The notes below the pieces were generated by a model. It was not told the DNA's origin. It saw only the letters and a list, made by a program, of their open reading frames with translations, and ran no database searches. A DNA stretch of 64,000 nt, taken from assembly GCA_012034595.1 (NCBI GenBank), contig JAAUPE010000013.1:1-64000 (forward strand). Reading direction: 5' to 3'. Made by a program: the position numbers and the translations under genes. Below are positions 55,490 to 64,000 of this stretch, piece after piece (the first letter of the stretch is position 1; each line of letters opens with the position of its first letter). This DNA is from Calothrix sp. CSU_2_0 (GTDB lineage Bacteria > Cyanobacteriota > Cyanobacteriia > Cyanobacteriales > Nostocaceae).

Positions 55490-57328
55490 ATGACTAAGCT
55501 TTTTACTAAACTGCGCTCCATATTACCCCAATTACCTTACCTGCCCAAAGCCATCAAGTTAGTTTGGCAAGCTGCGGGTTACTGGATTGTTATTTGGGTA
55601 GTTTTGCTAATTTTTCAGGGAATTTTACCAGCAATCCAAATTTATCTTGTTAAAACTGCTATCAATAGCTTTGTCGCAGTTGTCAAAACAGATATTTACT
55701 CTCCTAACCTAACTTCTGCTCTCACCTACATTGCAATTTTGGTCGGACTTTTGCTGTTTGGAGGAGCGATCGCTAACTTCAATATTTGGGTGCGATCGCT
55801 CATTGCAGAATTAACCCAAGATTATGTTAGTTCCTCAATCCATAGGCAAGCAATTTCCCTCGATTTGGATTTTTTTGAGAGTCCTGACTACTACAATCGT
55901 CTGCATCGTGCTTGTACGCAGGGGAAAAATCAACCTGTTATGCTACTGGAAAATTTGGGAGAGTTAAGTGTAAATACGTTAACGCTGCTATCGGTAGCTG
56001 TTGTTTTGCTTCCTTTGGGCATTTGGCTACCCTTGGGATTGCTTTTGAGCAGTTTCCCACCTTTTTATGTCATGTATAAAAGCAATCACATCGAAAACCA
56101 GTGGCGATTGCAGAATACAGTCACGCAACGGTATATAGATTACTACGAAAATATACTTACAGAACGTGAATTTGCTGCCGAAGTACGCTTATTTGCTTTA
56201 GGCGATCGCTTCCAAACCAGCTACCAAAAACTACGTCAAAAGTTGCGAAAAGAAAAAATGGGGTTAATGCGATCGCGCAGTTTGGCTCAATTTTCTGCTA
56301 GTTTCCTATCTTTAGTTATACTTGGCATCGCGTTGAGTTGGATGGTGTCACAAATGGCACGAGGTAAGCTCAGTTTGGGCGATTTAGCGCTACTTTTGCA
56401 ATCCCTCTGGCTGGCTCAAGGATTACTACATAGCTTACTAAGAACTTTCAGCAAAACCTACCAAAATCTATTTTTACTCCAAGACTTGTTTGAATTTCTT
56501 TCCCTGCAACCGCTATTGATTCGTGAAAGTGTGGAGTGCAGACAACAAAATCTGGGTTTAACAAAAGGAATTTGTTTTGAGCAAGTTAGTTTTTATTATC
56601 CTGGCAGTCAGCGTTTAGCATTGGATGGGTTTACCCTAACTATTCCATCTGGACAAATAGTGGCAATTGTCGGTGAAAATGGAGCCGGAAAAAGCACCCT
56701 TGTTAAGTTACTTTGTCGTTTTTATGACCCCGAAGCGGGTAGAATTACTATCGATGGTGTAGATATTCGAGATATTGCGACAGCAGAATTGCGCCAGCTA
56801 TTCAGCGTTATGTTTCAGTTTCCTGCCCGTTACCAGGATACAGTAGCGAATAACATTGCTATTGGTGCTTTAGCTGCAAGCCCGACAGGGGGGCAAATAG
56901 AAGCAGTAGCAAAAATGACAGGCGCAGATATCGCCATACAGCAGCTACCAGGAGGATATGATTCTTTGTTGGGGACGCGGTTTGGTGGTTCTGAATTAAG
57001 CGGGGGACAATGGCAGCGTTTAGCCCTTGCTAGAGCTTGGTTGCGTTCAGCACCGATTGTTGTATTAGATGAGCCAACAAGTGCAATGGACGCTTGGGCA
57101 GAAGCTAACTGGTTAGGATGTCTGCGGAAACTAGCTGAGGGGAGAACGGTAATAATAATAACCCATCGTTTTACCACCGCCCAACAAGCAGATATGATTC
57201 ATCTGATGGCAGAGGGAATGGTAGTAGAATCGGGTACGCATCAGGAGTTATTAGTTAAAGGTGGTAGTTATGCTGAATCTTGGAAAATGCAGGTTGAGAC
57301 TCAGGTACAGACGAAAAGAAGTACATAA
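55490..57328 (+). CDS. ABC transporter, lasso peptide exporter (D protein)
   Basis: This 612-residue fused permease-ATPase has about six membrane segments (WIVIWVVLLIFQGILPAIQI to ILGIALSWMVSQMA). A C-terminal ATPase follows with Walker A VGENGAGKST, signature LSGGQWQRLALA and Walker B IVVLDEPTSAMD. Lasso exporters (McjD-like) have this layout. No N-terminal C39 peptidase is present, as leader removal is done by B2. It precedes the B2-N gene by 39 bp, so the two are likely one operon. Confidence 0.85.
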   Translation: MTKLFTKLRSILPQLPYLPKAIKLVWQAAGYWIVIWVVLLIFQGILPAIQIYLVKTAINSFVAVVKTDIYSPNLTSALTYIAILVGLLLFGGAIANFNIWVRSLIAELTQDYVSSSIHRQAISLDLDFFESPDYYNRLHRACTQGKNQPVMLLENLGELSVNTLTLLSVAVVLLPLGIWLPLGLLLSSFPPFYVMYKSNHIENQWRLQNTVTQRYIDYYENILTEREFAAEVRLFALGDRFQTSYQKLRQKLRKEKMGLMRSRSLAQFSASFLSLVILGIALSWMVSQMARGKLSLGDLALLLQSLWLAQGLLHSLLRTFSKTYQNLFLLQDLFEFLSLQPLLIRESVECRQQNLGLTKGICFEQVSFYYPGSQRLALDGFTLTIPSGQIVAIVGENGAGKSTLVKLLCRFYDPEAGRITIDGVDIRDIATAELRQLFSVMFQFPARYQDTVANNIAIGALAASPTGGQIEAVAKMTGADIAIQQLPGGYDSLLGTRFGGSELSGGQWQRLALARAWLRSAPIVVLDEPTSAMDAWAEANWLGCLRKLAEGRTVIIITHRFTTAQQADMIHLMAEGMVVESGTHQELLVKGGSYAESWKMQVETQVQTKRST

Positions 57329-57366
57329 TTAATACTTAATTAATACTTACAATCTAAAATAAAAAA

Positions 57367-59106
57367 ATGAACGTATCAGCATTATTAATTCAAAAAGCGC
57401 GTACTTGGAAGAAGTTTTCTAGCACTGAACGCTGGTTTCTTCTCCAAGCACTAATATTACTTCCTGCGATCGCATTATCCTTAAAAATCTGGGGATTCAA
57501 ACGCACACATTCGCTTTTAACCTACTTCCTACCACCACAACCTTCTCCCCCGTTGTCCAACTCCCCAGATCGACTCTTCACCACTGCAAATATGGTGAAA
57601 ATTGCCGCAAAATATTATAAATGGGCAACCTGTCTGAGAAAATCCCTGGCTTTATGGTATTTGTTGCGTCGTCAAGGAATAGCTGCCGAATTACAAATTG
57701 GTACTAGATTTGAGGTTGGAGAGTTTCAGGCTCATGCATGGGTCGAATATCAAGGATATATTGTAGGCGATCGCCAAGGAGTAAAGCAGCATTATGTCGC
57801 ATTTGATAAACTTGAAACTAAGCTAAGTCAAAATTTGTCCAAAGTTGAATCAAATAGATTAACTTTTCCAATCTTAAAGTGGCGTATAGAAGTTGAACTT
57901 TTGTTGTGTTATGCACGTACTCACATCGATACTACCACTGCTTTGCGTATAGAGAAATTACTACAAACAGAGAAAAATATAGATTGGAAATATTTACTGC
58001 AACAAGCATCTCAACAAGGAGTTTTTCTTCTCCTCTACCAAAACCTGATTACAAGTCATCTGGAATCCATTCCCAAAGATATCCAGCCTCAGTTACAAGC
58101 ATACAGCCAGATCAAAACCGCACGTAATCTCTTTCTCAGTAAAAAACTTTGTCAAATACTCGAATTGTTTAAAAATCACGATATTCAAGTCATTCCGTTC
58201 AAAGGTTCTGTGCTTGCAGCTTCTGCTTATAATAATTTGGTAATTAGAGAATTCTGCGATATTGATTTACTGATTAAGCAAGAAGATTTCGTTCAAGTCA
58301 AAGAATTACTACTTGCTCAAAACTATAAACCCCGTAGTGAACTACAACCTTGGGGAGAGGATTTTGCCAGTGAAGATGATAAAGTTCATATCGATATTCA
58401 CTGGCAGTTAGCACCATCTTGTTTCCCCTATCGATTAGATTTTTCAGAGCTTTGGCAACGCTGTCAAACGATATCTATTTTTAACCAAAAAGTTATAACT
58501 GTTTCTCCAGAAGATTTATTATTAATTCTCTGTTTACAAATAGTGAAAGATGCCCACTACAGACAGGAAAAGCTAAAGCAAGTCTGTGATATTGCTGAAC
58601 TTGTTCGTACTTCGTCTCTTAACTGGGAATTAGTTATTCAACAATCTCAAAATCTAAGTAGCGAAAGATTACTGCTGTTTGGTTTAGCCGTAGCATGGGA
58701 ACTTTTACAAATAGAAATTCCTCTAGAAATAAAGCAAAAAATAGCAAGTGATAGGATAGTTAATCGGTATTTTTGTCATGTGAAAGAACAATTATTTATC
58801 GTAGATAATCGGCAAAATAAAATATTTGGACTTTTCGATCGGGGATTAATAGCAGGTTTATATGGATTTACCCTTAGAGGTTTGATGCTTCTCGATCGCT
58901 CTCATTTTCTCGGCAAGCATAATCGATATTTAGTAGGGCATTTATTCAGTTATATGTTTGCTCCTAACTCTAGGGACTTAAAATATATATCTCTCCCCAT
59001 ATATCTCTATTTTATATACTATTTAATTAGACCAATACGTCTAATTTCAAAATTCGTGAAGTCATCTTCAAAAACAAATTTAATTTTGCCGAAGAAAGCA
59101 TTTTAA
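57367..59106 (+). CDS. Fused lasso B2 leader peptidase and nucleotidyltransferase
   Basis: This 579-residue protein has two parts. Residues ~1-150 match lasso B2 transglutaminase-like proteases: Cys89 in KWATCLRKSLALWYLLRRQG, His123 in FQAHAWVEYQG and Asp135 in YIVGD. Residues ~200-560 match the NTP_transf_5 nucleotidyltransferase family: KGS at 279-281 in VIPFKGSVLAA, then DID at 298-300 in EFCDIDLLI, which would bind metal and nucleotide. B2 and this enzyme are separate genes in the lasso systems that I know, so the fusion is unusual. The second part may tailor the phosphorylated core. Confidence 0.85.
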   Translation: MNVSALLIQKARTWKKFSSTERWFLLQALILLPAIALSLKIWGFKRTHSLLTYFLPPQPSPPLSNSPDRLFTTANMVKIAAKYYKWATCLRKSLALWYLLRRQGIAAELQIGTRFEVGEFQAHAWVEYQGYIVGDRQGVKQHYVAFDKLETKLSQNLSKVESNRLTFPILKWRIEVELLLCYARTHIDTTTALRIEKLLQTEKNIDWKYLLQQASQQGVFLLLYQNLITSHLESIPKDIQPQLQAYSQIKTARNLFLSKKLCQILELFKNHDIQVIPFKGSVLAASAYNNLVIREFCDIDLLIKQEDFVQVKELLLAQNYKPRSELQPWGEDFASEDDKVHIDIHWQLAPSCFPYRLDFSELWQRCQTISIFNQKVITVSPEDLLLILCLQIVKDAHYRQEKLKQVCDIAELVRTSSLNWELVIQQSQNLSSERLLLFGLAVAWELLQIEIPLEIKQKIASDRIVNRYFCHVKEQLFIVDNRQNKIFGLFDRGLIAGLYGFTLRGLMLLDRSHFLGKHNRYLVGHLFSYMFAPNSRDLKYISLPIYLYFIYYLIRPIRLISKFVKSSSKTNLILPKKAF

Positions 59107-59134
59107 TAACTAAATATCTAGGTGGATTAAAAGT

Positions 59135-59173
59135 AAAGAAGGCAAAATACATTTTATTGATTCTGCCTTTCTT
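59135..59173. terminator. Possible shared terminator between convergent genes
   Basis: AAAGAAGGCA pairs with TGCCTTTCTT with a small bulge, across a long loop. It lies between the plus-strand B2-N gene and the minus-strand gene at 59212. No T-run, so weak evidence. Confidence 0.35.
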
Positions 59174-59211
59174 AGGTAATACCCACTTAAATCTGTACAA
59201 ATTTGCGACTG

Positions 59212-59613
59212 TTACCAAGCACGATTAACTGTATTTGCTCGAACTGTATCTAGGGTTTGATTCACATTACCTAAAAATGTTTTTGATTCTTCTAGCAACT
59301 GGTTAAATTCCCCGCATTCTTGTTTCTCTCGGCAACTGCGATCGGCATCTGCGAGTTTTTTAGCCAATTGTTCGGATTTAGCGATCGCGTCTTCACTCAA
59401 CCGAATTCTACCAGGTACATTATCATTAAAAATATTACCTCCTCTTGGATCGCCAGGAATGCTCACTGGATTATTGGGAGGTATGGGATTATTAAAAACA
59501 GTAGTTCCTGTCACATCCGACTGATTGGTCTGTTGGGCATTGACAGGGAGAGTTGCTAATGCACAGATAGCGAAAGATGTAAATGCAGTTATAAACCATT
59601 GACCTTTTTGCAT
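59212..59613 (-). CDS. Exported protein, hypothetical
   Basis: This 133-residue protein has a clear signal peptide (MQKGQWFITAFTSFAICALA, then TLPVNAQQ, cleavage after NA-Q likely at about residue 26). A proline/asparagine-rich mature start (NNPIPPNNPVSIPGDP) and a charged helical C-terminus (EDAIAKSEQLAKKLADADRS, then CREKQECGEF with two cysteines) follow. The two cysteines could form a disulfide in the periplasm. No family recognised. Confidence 0.7.
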   Translation of the reverse strand: MQKGQWFITAFTSFAICALATLPVNAQQTNQSDVTGTTVFNNPIPPNNPVSIPGDPRGGNIFNDNVPGRIRLSEDAIAKSEQLAKKLADADRSCREKQECGEFNQLLEESKTFLGNVNQTLDTVRANTVNRAW

Positions 59614-59769
59614 AATTATGATTCCACAAAATATAACTAAACGTGAATTCGGTGAATAAAATATGACTCCTCTTCAACCTCTCTCCCAGAGGGAGAAAGG
59701 CTTAAAATGTCTTGTTTTCGATCGTATTCTACCTCTAAGGGAAATGTACTTAAACCAAGGAGGAGAAAA

Positions 59770-61095
59770 CTAAAGCTGAAAAGAGAAACCAGCACCAAAT
59801 ACAAAACGGGAACCGTCTCCTGCACCAGTTATATCGCGGATAGCAGGGGTAATGACTATGGGTAAATCGGGGAATGGATTAATCGAAAGTCCCACACCTA
59901 AATCTTGTCCGCTCCATTCGACAATTAAACTGGCTGGTTTTGCGATGCGAACTGCGACATTACCAAAAACATTGACGTTATAGTCTCCAGCAAAAACCGC
60001 ATCTTCGGTACGAAATTGCCCTGTACCAATACCCGCAGTCAATGCAACCCGACTAAAAGGTGAGTCAATATTCTCTCGTGTCTTGAAAATCTTAGTTGCA
60101 ACCCCGTAGAGAGACTGTTCAAAATTGTTGGATTCACCAATATTCAAAAAGCCATTCCAACCGACTGCGACAGCCAAATCCCCCGGTAGTTGACGATGTA
60201 CTTTCAGATTAAAACCACCACTACCAAAGTCTCGGTTACGTCCCAGACTGGCTAAAGTGTAGGAAACTTCGACACCTACTGATTTGTAGGCATCACCTAA
60301 ACCCACACCAAAACCCAATCCTAAATCATCATCATCGGAAAACCGACCTCTTTCTTGATAGCTAGTACCAATAAAACCTCGGTTGCGATCGCTTCCATAT
60401 CCTGTGGGGATATAAATGCTCAAACTGGGTGAAAAGAATGGTTGAATCTCTTTTCTTTTCAAAGCACGTAAGTCGTTCAGGACTTTTTCTACTTCCTGTG
60501 CAGATATGTCTTGCTCTTTCGTTTTGGTATTGGTGGGAGGATTATCTGCTAGTTTGATCGGAGTCAGATCGGCTTTATTTCTGTTTTGCTTGGAAAGTAT
60601 ATTGATATTTGCAAGATTGCTCCCAGATAAAGATAAGTTAGGAAGGTGAGAATTAGAGCTATGCTTTTCCTGAATTTCTCCCAACCCAAATTTACTTTCA
60701 TGCAAATCTCTACTGTCTCGAATCGTTCGCAGACGGTTTATTAGGGTGGTTTTTGGCTTCAATCCCGATTGCTGGGGATTCCGGATAATACTTGCAATCG
60801 CATTCAAATTCTCGGAGTTCAATTTATCTTGTTTCAATCGTCTGACAAGATTCTTTTGCTCTGGAGATAAAGGGATTAAAACCAATCGATCTTTTTTCAG
60901 ATTGGTTTGCATCTCCATGTCAACAGGTGTATCGGAAGTCGTAAGATTAACTTCCCGGATATAGCGATCGCTTTTAGTTTCTGCTGCTTTTGCTGGTGCT
61001 GCTGCAAGTACAAAGATGGCAATTAGAGTTAGTTTCCAGTCGCAGTGTAAAAATAAAGGCATACCCTGCTTCAGTTTGTAAGTTAATTCTTCCAT
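59770..61095 (-). CDS. Exported beta-barrel-like outer membrane protein, hypothetical
   Basis: This 441-residue protein has an N-terminal signal peptide (LTLIAIFVLAAAPAKA then AE). A later ATG (61062) could be the true start. A ~150-residue low-complexity linker follows. A C-terminal region of about 240 residues has alternating strands rich in Gly and aromatic residues: GFIGTSYQERGRF, GLGFGVGLGDAYKSVGVEVS, LAVAVGWNGFLNIG, and a last strand ending FVFGAGFSFQL. The terminal pattern ending in a hydrophobic residue is typical of outer-membrane barrels. The exact family is not recognised. Confidence 0.65.
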   Translation of the reverse strand: MEELTYKLKQGMPLFLHCDWKLTLIAIFVLAAAPAKAAETKSDRYIREVNLTTSDTPVDMEMQTNLKKDRLVLIPLSPEQKNLVRRLKQDKLNSENLNAIASIIRNPQQSGLKPKTTLINRLRTIRDSRDLHESKFGLGEIQEKHSSNSHLPNLSLSGSNLANINILSKQNRNKADLTPIKLADNPPTNTKTKEQDISAQEVEKVLNDLRALKRKEIQPFFSPSLSIYIPTGYGSDRNRGFIGTSYQERGRFSDDDDLGLGFGVGLGDAYKSVGVEVSYTLASLGRNRDFGSGGFNLKVHRQLPGDLAVAVGWNGFLNIGESNNFEQSLYGVATKIFKTRENIDSPFSRVALTAGIGTGQFRTEDAVFAGDYNVNVFGNVAVRIAKPASLIVEWSGQDLGVGLSINPFPDLPIVITPAIRDITGAGDGSRFVFGAGFSFQL

Positions 61096-61409
61096 GTAAT
61101 TTTGGTACAGTTTATACCATGACTAAAACAGTATACGTGTGTTGAATATGAATATAACTCTTGTGGTTATATGTTATTTACTGGACATTGCTAAAAATAT
61201 CACAATTCACCAGACATAATTATACATAATGATTAATAATTTGTTTGAAGATAACCAGTTATATTTATAACGCAGAGATACTATGAACCTCAGTAAAATT
61301 ATATCCAGGTATAGATACCCGATTTGCAACAGTTGAGAAGAAAGATAATTATCTAAAAGCGATCGGGATTGAGGGGATGAAGTAGAAGATGGTGATAAAT
61401 TGGAGGTTA
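61096..61409. other. AT-rich intergenic region
   Basis: About 310 bp between two minus-strand genes. I see no gene, repeat or hairpin worth naming; the short open frame on the minus strand has no family character. Confidence 0.5.
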
Positions 61410-62587
61410 TCAATGCAGAGATATAAATTTACTTTTATTTATATTACTTAATTTATCGTCAACAATAGCCTCCTGTAATCCTTGCGCCATTATTTGCGGT
61501 GTATAGTTGAGGATAATTTCATGCGATCGCATTCCCATTCTCTTCCGCAAATCCTCGTCATCAACTAATCGCTGTAAAGCTTCCGCTAATAAGGTTACAT
61601 TCCCTACAGAAAAAATAAATCCATTTCCACCATCTTCTATTAAATCATCAACAGCACCCGCAGATGACGAACAAACAATAGGTAAACTAGCAGACATAGC
61701 TTCGTTTAGCACCAATCCCCAAGGATCGGTTCGGGTTGGGAAAACAAAAATGTCTGCGATCGCATAATATTGGACTAAGGTGTTTTGATTTTGGAATCCG
61801 CTAAAAACAACATTATTAAGTTGTTTCTGTTGACAATAATGTTGATACTCTTCTGATTGCGAACCATCACCAACAATCACTAAGGTTACTAGCTGATTTG
61901 TTTTTAGCTGTGCAAATGCTGCGAGTAATTCCGGAATACCCTTTTCATCAATTAATCTACCAACAGAAAGAATCACAATACCGTTAAGATTAAGCTTTTG
62001 TTTTAATGTTTCCCTATCCTGACGGTAAAGTTCTGTTTTTGATGTAAAGAAGTCGGTATCTACTGCATTTGGAGCTACCCAAATTCTCTCATTTTTAGCT
62101 CCTAGATAAAGTAAGTAATCTTTCTGTGCTTTTCCCGGTACTATATAACCATCTGCTTTACTAACAATCCAACGTTTAAGTTTATCTTTTAATTTGCTTG
62201 CAGAACGTTCATCTTTGAGCGTACTTTCAGACCAAATCAGTAAACGAACACCCATAACTTCGGTATAAACTAAAGCTAACCAATAGGTAAAATGCTGCCA
62301 TCCTCCAAAAATAATTACATCTGTTTGCTGTTTCCAGAGTTGATAAATTATTCCTGGATTAAAGAAAATTGGTGCATCTTGATAAGCTTTTCCTATCTGT
62401 AAACCTGAAAGCACTTGATAGGAAAAATTAATTTTTTCTTTGGGTATATCCCAACTTCTACGACTTTCGCTTTCTGCGAGAAAGAATATTTTTAATTCAA
62501 TATTTTCGGCTTTAGCTAGACAATTAAAAGGGGGAATACGGTAAGGAGAAATAATCTCAGTCAGAATAACAGATTTGATTTTTTCAT
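61410..62587 (-). pseudogene. Glycosyltransferase family 4, apparent one-base deletion at the start
   Basis: The main frame codes a GT4 enzyme with a C-terminal donor-site motif TRTDPWGLVLNEAMSASLPI (EX7E-like). The core reads WVAPNAVDTDFFTSK and ILSVGRLIDEKGIPELLAAF. The same frame extends upstream through VILTEIISPYRIPPFNCLAK to about 62570, where no start is in frame. One extra A in the six-A run 62579-62584 (minus sense) joins it to ATG 62587, giving ~392 residues and the N-terminal acceptor motif. It would add a hexose to a polysaccharide or lipid carrier. Confidence 0.75.
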
Positions 62588-62633
62588 CTATATAGATGGA
62601 TTACAAGTATATATAAATTTCTTTTTAAGATAT

Positions 62634-63768
62634 CTAAGATAGTACGCGATCGTAAATATCAAAGATTTCCTGTCGCATCTTCTCCACAGAGAAATTTTCT
62701 TTAGCAATTTCTAAACCTTTACGTCCCATTCACAAGCAGAGTCAGGATTTTGCACCATCTCAAAAATAGCCTCTGCTAAACTAGAAACATCTTCCGTAGG
62801 TATTAATAAACCTGTTTCTTGATGTCTGACAATTTCCGAAACTCCTCCTACATCAGTCGCAACAACTGGTTTTCCTGCTGCCATTGCTTCTAGAATTACT
62901 AAAGGAAAACCCTCAGCAGAAGAAGGCAAAACTAGTAAATCAGCAACCGCTAAAATTTGCGGAACATCAGAACGCTGACCTAAAAACCAAACACAATCAT
63001 CAACTTTAAACTTCTTAGTCATATCTTTTAAATACTGACGATATGTACCATTTTGAGCCAAATCTTCACCAATAATCAGATAAATTATTTCTGAACCTTG
63101 TTTGCGTAAATGAGAAGCAGCATGAATTAAAACATGCTGTCCTTTCGTTTCACAAAGTCTACCGACATGAACAACAACTGACACCTTATCGGGAATATTT
63201 AATTCCTTACGAACACTATCTACTGGAATATTCTCCAGAGTATTTAGAGGTGTACCATTATAAACAACATGAAATTTATTGCGATCGCAGAATTCTGCGA
63301 TCGCTTCTTTTTTACCTCTTCCGAAACAGAAATAATTACATTGCAACATGTTCTACTTGTCCACCAATTCATTAATCTTTGATAAGTTCTGACAAAAGAA
63401 TTATTACTCAGAGAATCGCGTACATGGGCATGATTAATTACAGGAATACCAGCCATTTTTCCTGCTATGCAAGTTATAATTGAGCCAGCAAAAGGTGTAT
63501 GGCTGTGAATGAGAGAAATTTTCTGACTTTTAATCAGTTCAGCCATTTTTACAGCTATGTTCCAATAAAAAGAACGACTTGTATCGAGATGATAAATTCT
63601 AACCCCTTTGGCTCGAATAATATCACAAAAAGGTCCGTCGGTAGGTGAGTTAACTATCACCTCCCAACCTCGATTTAATGCTTCTTCAATAAGGTAAAGA
63701 CAGACAATATTACCACCAGTTACTTGACCATCAATAATAGGGTAAAGAATTTTATAATTATTACTCAT
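62634..63768 (-). pseudogene. Glycosyltransferase family 4, two apparent one-base deletions
   Basis: Frame 1 (from ATG 63768, MSNNYKILYPIIDGQVTGGN) has the GT-B N-terminal acceptor motif and reads to ISVSEEVKKK. Frame 2 continues at AIAEFCDRNKFHVVYNGTPL and has the donor-site motif SAEGFPLVILEAMAAGKPVV. A third frame (MGRKGLEIAKENFSVEKMRQ) restores the C-terminus to a stop at 62634. The shifts lie at the T-run 63308-63313 and near 62729. The reconstructed protein is ~378 residues, the usual GT4 size. Confidence 0.75.
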
Positions 63769-63806
63769 TTGTTTCACGATAGTAATATTATTCTGAAGTC
63801 AGATAA

Positions 63807-64000
63807 TTATCTATTATTAAAATCATGCTTGATATTTTTTGATAAAAGTGCCGTGACTTTTTCAACCTTTCCTTGAGGAATAAGATAAACATCAACCCAA
63901 CCGGATGAAGGTAAAGAGGGAGTCAGAAAACCATCATGTGTTTCTCTGAAAATATCATAATCCCAGGTTTTCATTAAATCAAATACTTTCGTCCGATTTT
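63807..64000 (-). CDS. C-terminal part of an unrecognised gene (runs off the window)
   Basis: A minus-strand frame enters at 64000 and ends at TAA 63807, giving 64 residues: KVFDLMKTWDYDIFRETHDG, FLTPSLPSSGWVDVYLIPQG and so on. The style suggests the end of a SAM-dependent methyltransferase of the kind found in glycan clusters, but I cannot be certain. It is upstream of the GT4 gene on the same strand. Confidence 0.5.
   Translation of the reverse strand, partial: NRTKVFDLMKTWDYDIFRETHDGFLTPSLPSSGWVDVYLIPQGKVEKVTALLSKNIKHDFNNR

Noticed and set aside
1-64000. CRISPR arrays, tRNA and rRNA genes
   Set aside because: No regularly spaced direct repeats with unique spacers and no tRNA or rRNA sequence were recognised by eye. 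The tandem HIP1-type repeats near 49.9 kb are too few and irregular.

Overview
The window comes from a cyanobacterium, most likely a filamentous heterocystous (Nostocales-type) one. The support is a high density of HIP1-like gcgatcgc octamers, several families of short dispersed palindromic repeats, xisH/xisI genes, DUF4278, Uma2 and DUF2887/Rpn paralogues, and large STAND/WD40 proteins. No rRNA, tRNA, CRISPR array or replication origin was seen.

Layout. 1-5.7 kb: a decaying type I restriction-modification locus on the minus strand. It has an intact hsdM, an HsdR_N-like nuclease gene, and an hsdS cut after its first ~130 codons by an IS630-like element at the left edge; a RelN/RelE-type toxin-antitoxin pair, an HTH antitoxin-like gene and an Rpn-type gene lie inside it. 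6-8 kb: small unknown genes and a VapBC pair. 8-15.7 kb: a vMAP-HTH/AAA-like ATPase, a MinD/ParA ATPase, a PPOX-fold protein and a 14-blade NB-ARC/WD40 STAND protein. 15.7-20 kb: small membrane/lipoprotein genes, a flavin monooxygenase and a cyclic-peptide-type ABC exporter followed by an overlapping 43-codon ORF. 20-23.6 kb: a second STAND-like AAA/WD40 protein. 24 kb: a TetR regulator with paired operators, divergent from a GNAT remnant. 24.8-35.7 kb: exopolysaccharide genes (GT4, O-antigen ligase-like, AlkP-like, methyltransferase, Wzc tyrosine kinase, GT2, carbamoyltransferase). 37-59 kb: a dispersed lasso-peptide locus. 59-61 kb: two exported proteins. 61.4-64 kb: more GT4 genes.

The most notable system is the lasso-peptide locus. 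In order on the plus strand it has a PqqD/RRE protein (B1), precursor A1, the macrolactam synthetase (C), an HPr-kinase-like protein (K), an ABC exporter (D), and a fused B2 leader peptidase-nucleotidyltransferase (B2-N). A second precursor (A2) that is easily missed lies on the minus strand at 50058-50237. It shares the leader motif RKHGKVND with A1, and both precursors end in serine, the residue phosphorylated by HprK-like kinases in known lasso systems. A decayed second pqqD lies at ~36574-36830. The biosynthetic genes are separated by ~10 kb of toxin-antitoxin modules, Uma2 and Rpn genes, a TnpB transposon, a lectin gene and dispersed repeats.

Caution. At least eight sites, affecting six genes across the window, need one extra base, nearly always in an A/T run, to restore a full-length family protein. 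One further gene has a one-base insertion. This looks like uncorrected homopolymer sequencing error or real decay, and affected genes are described as reconstructed.
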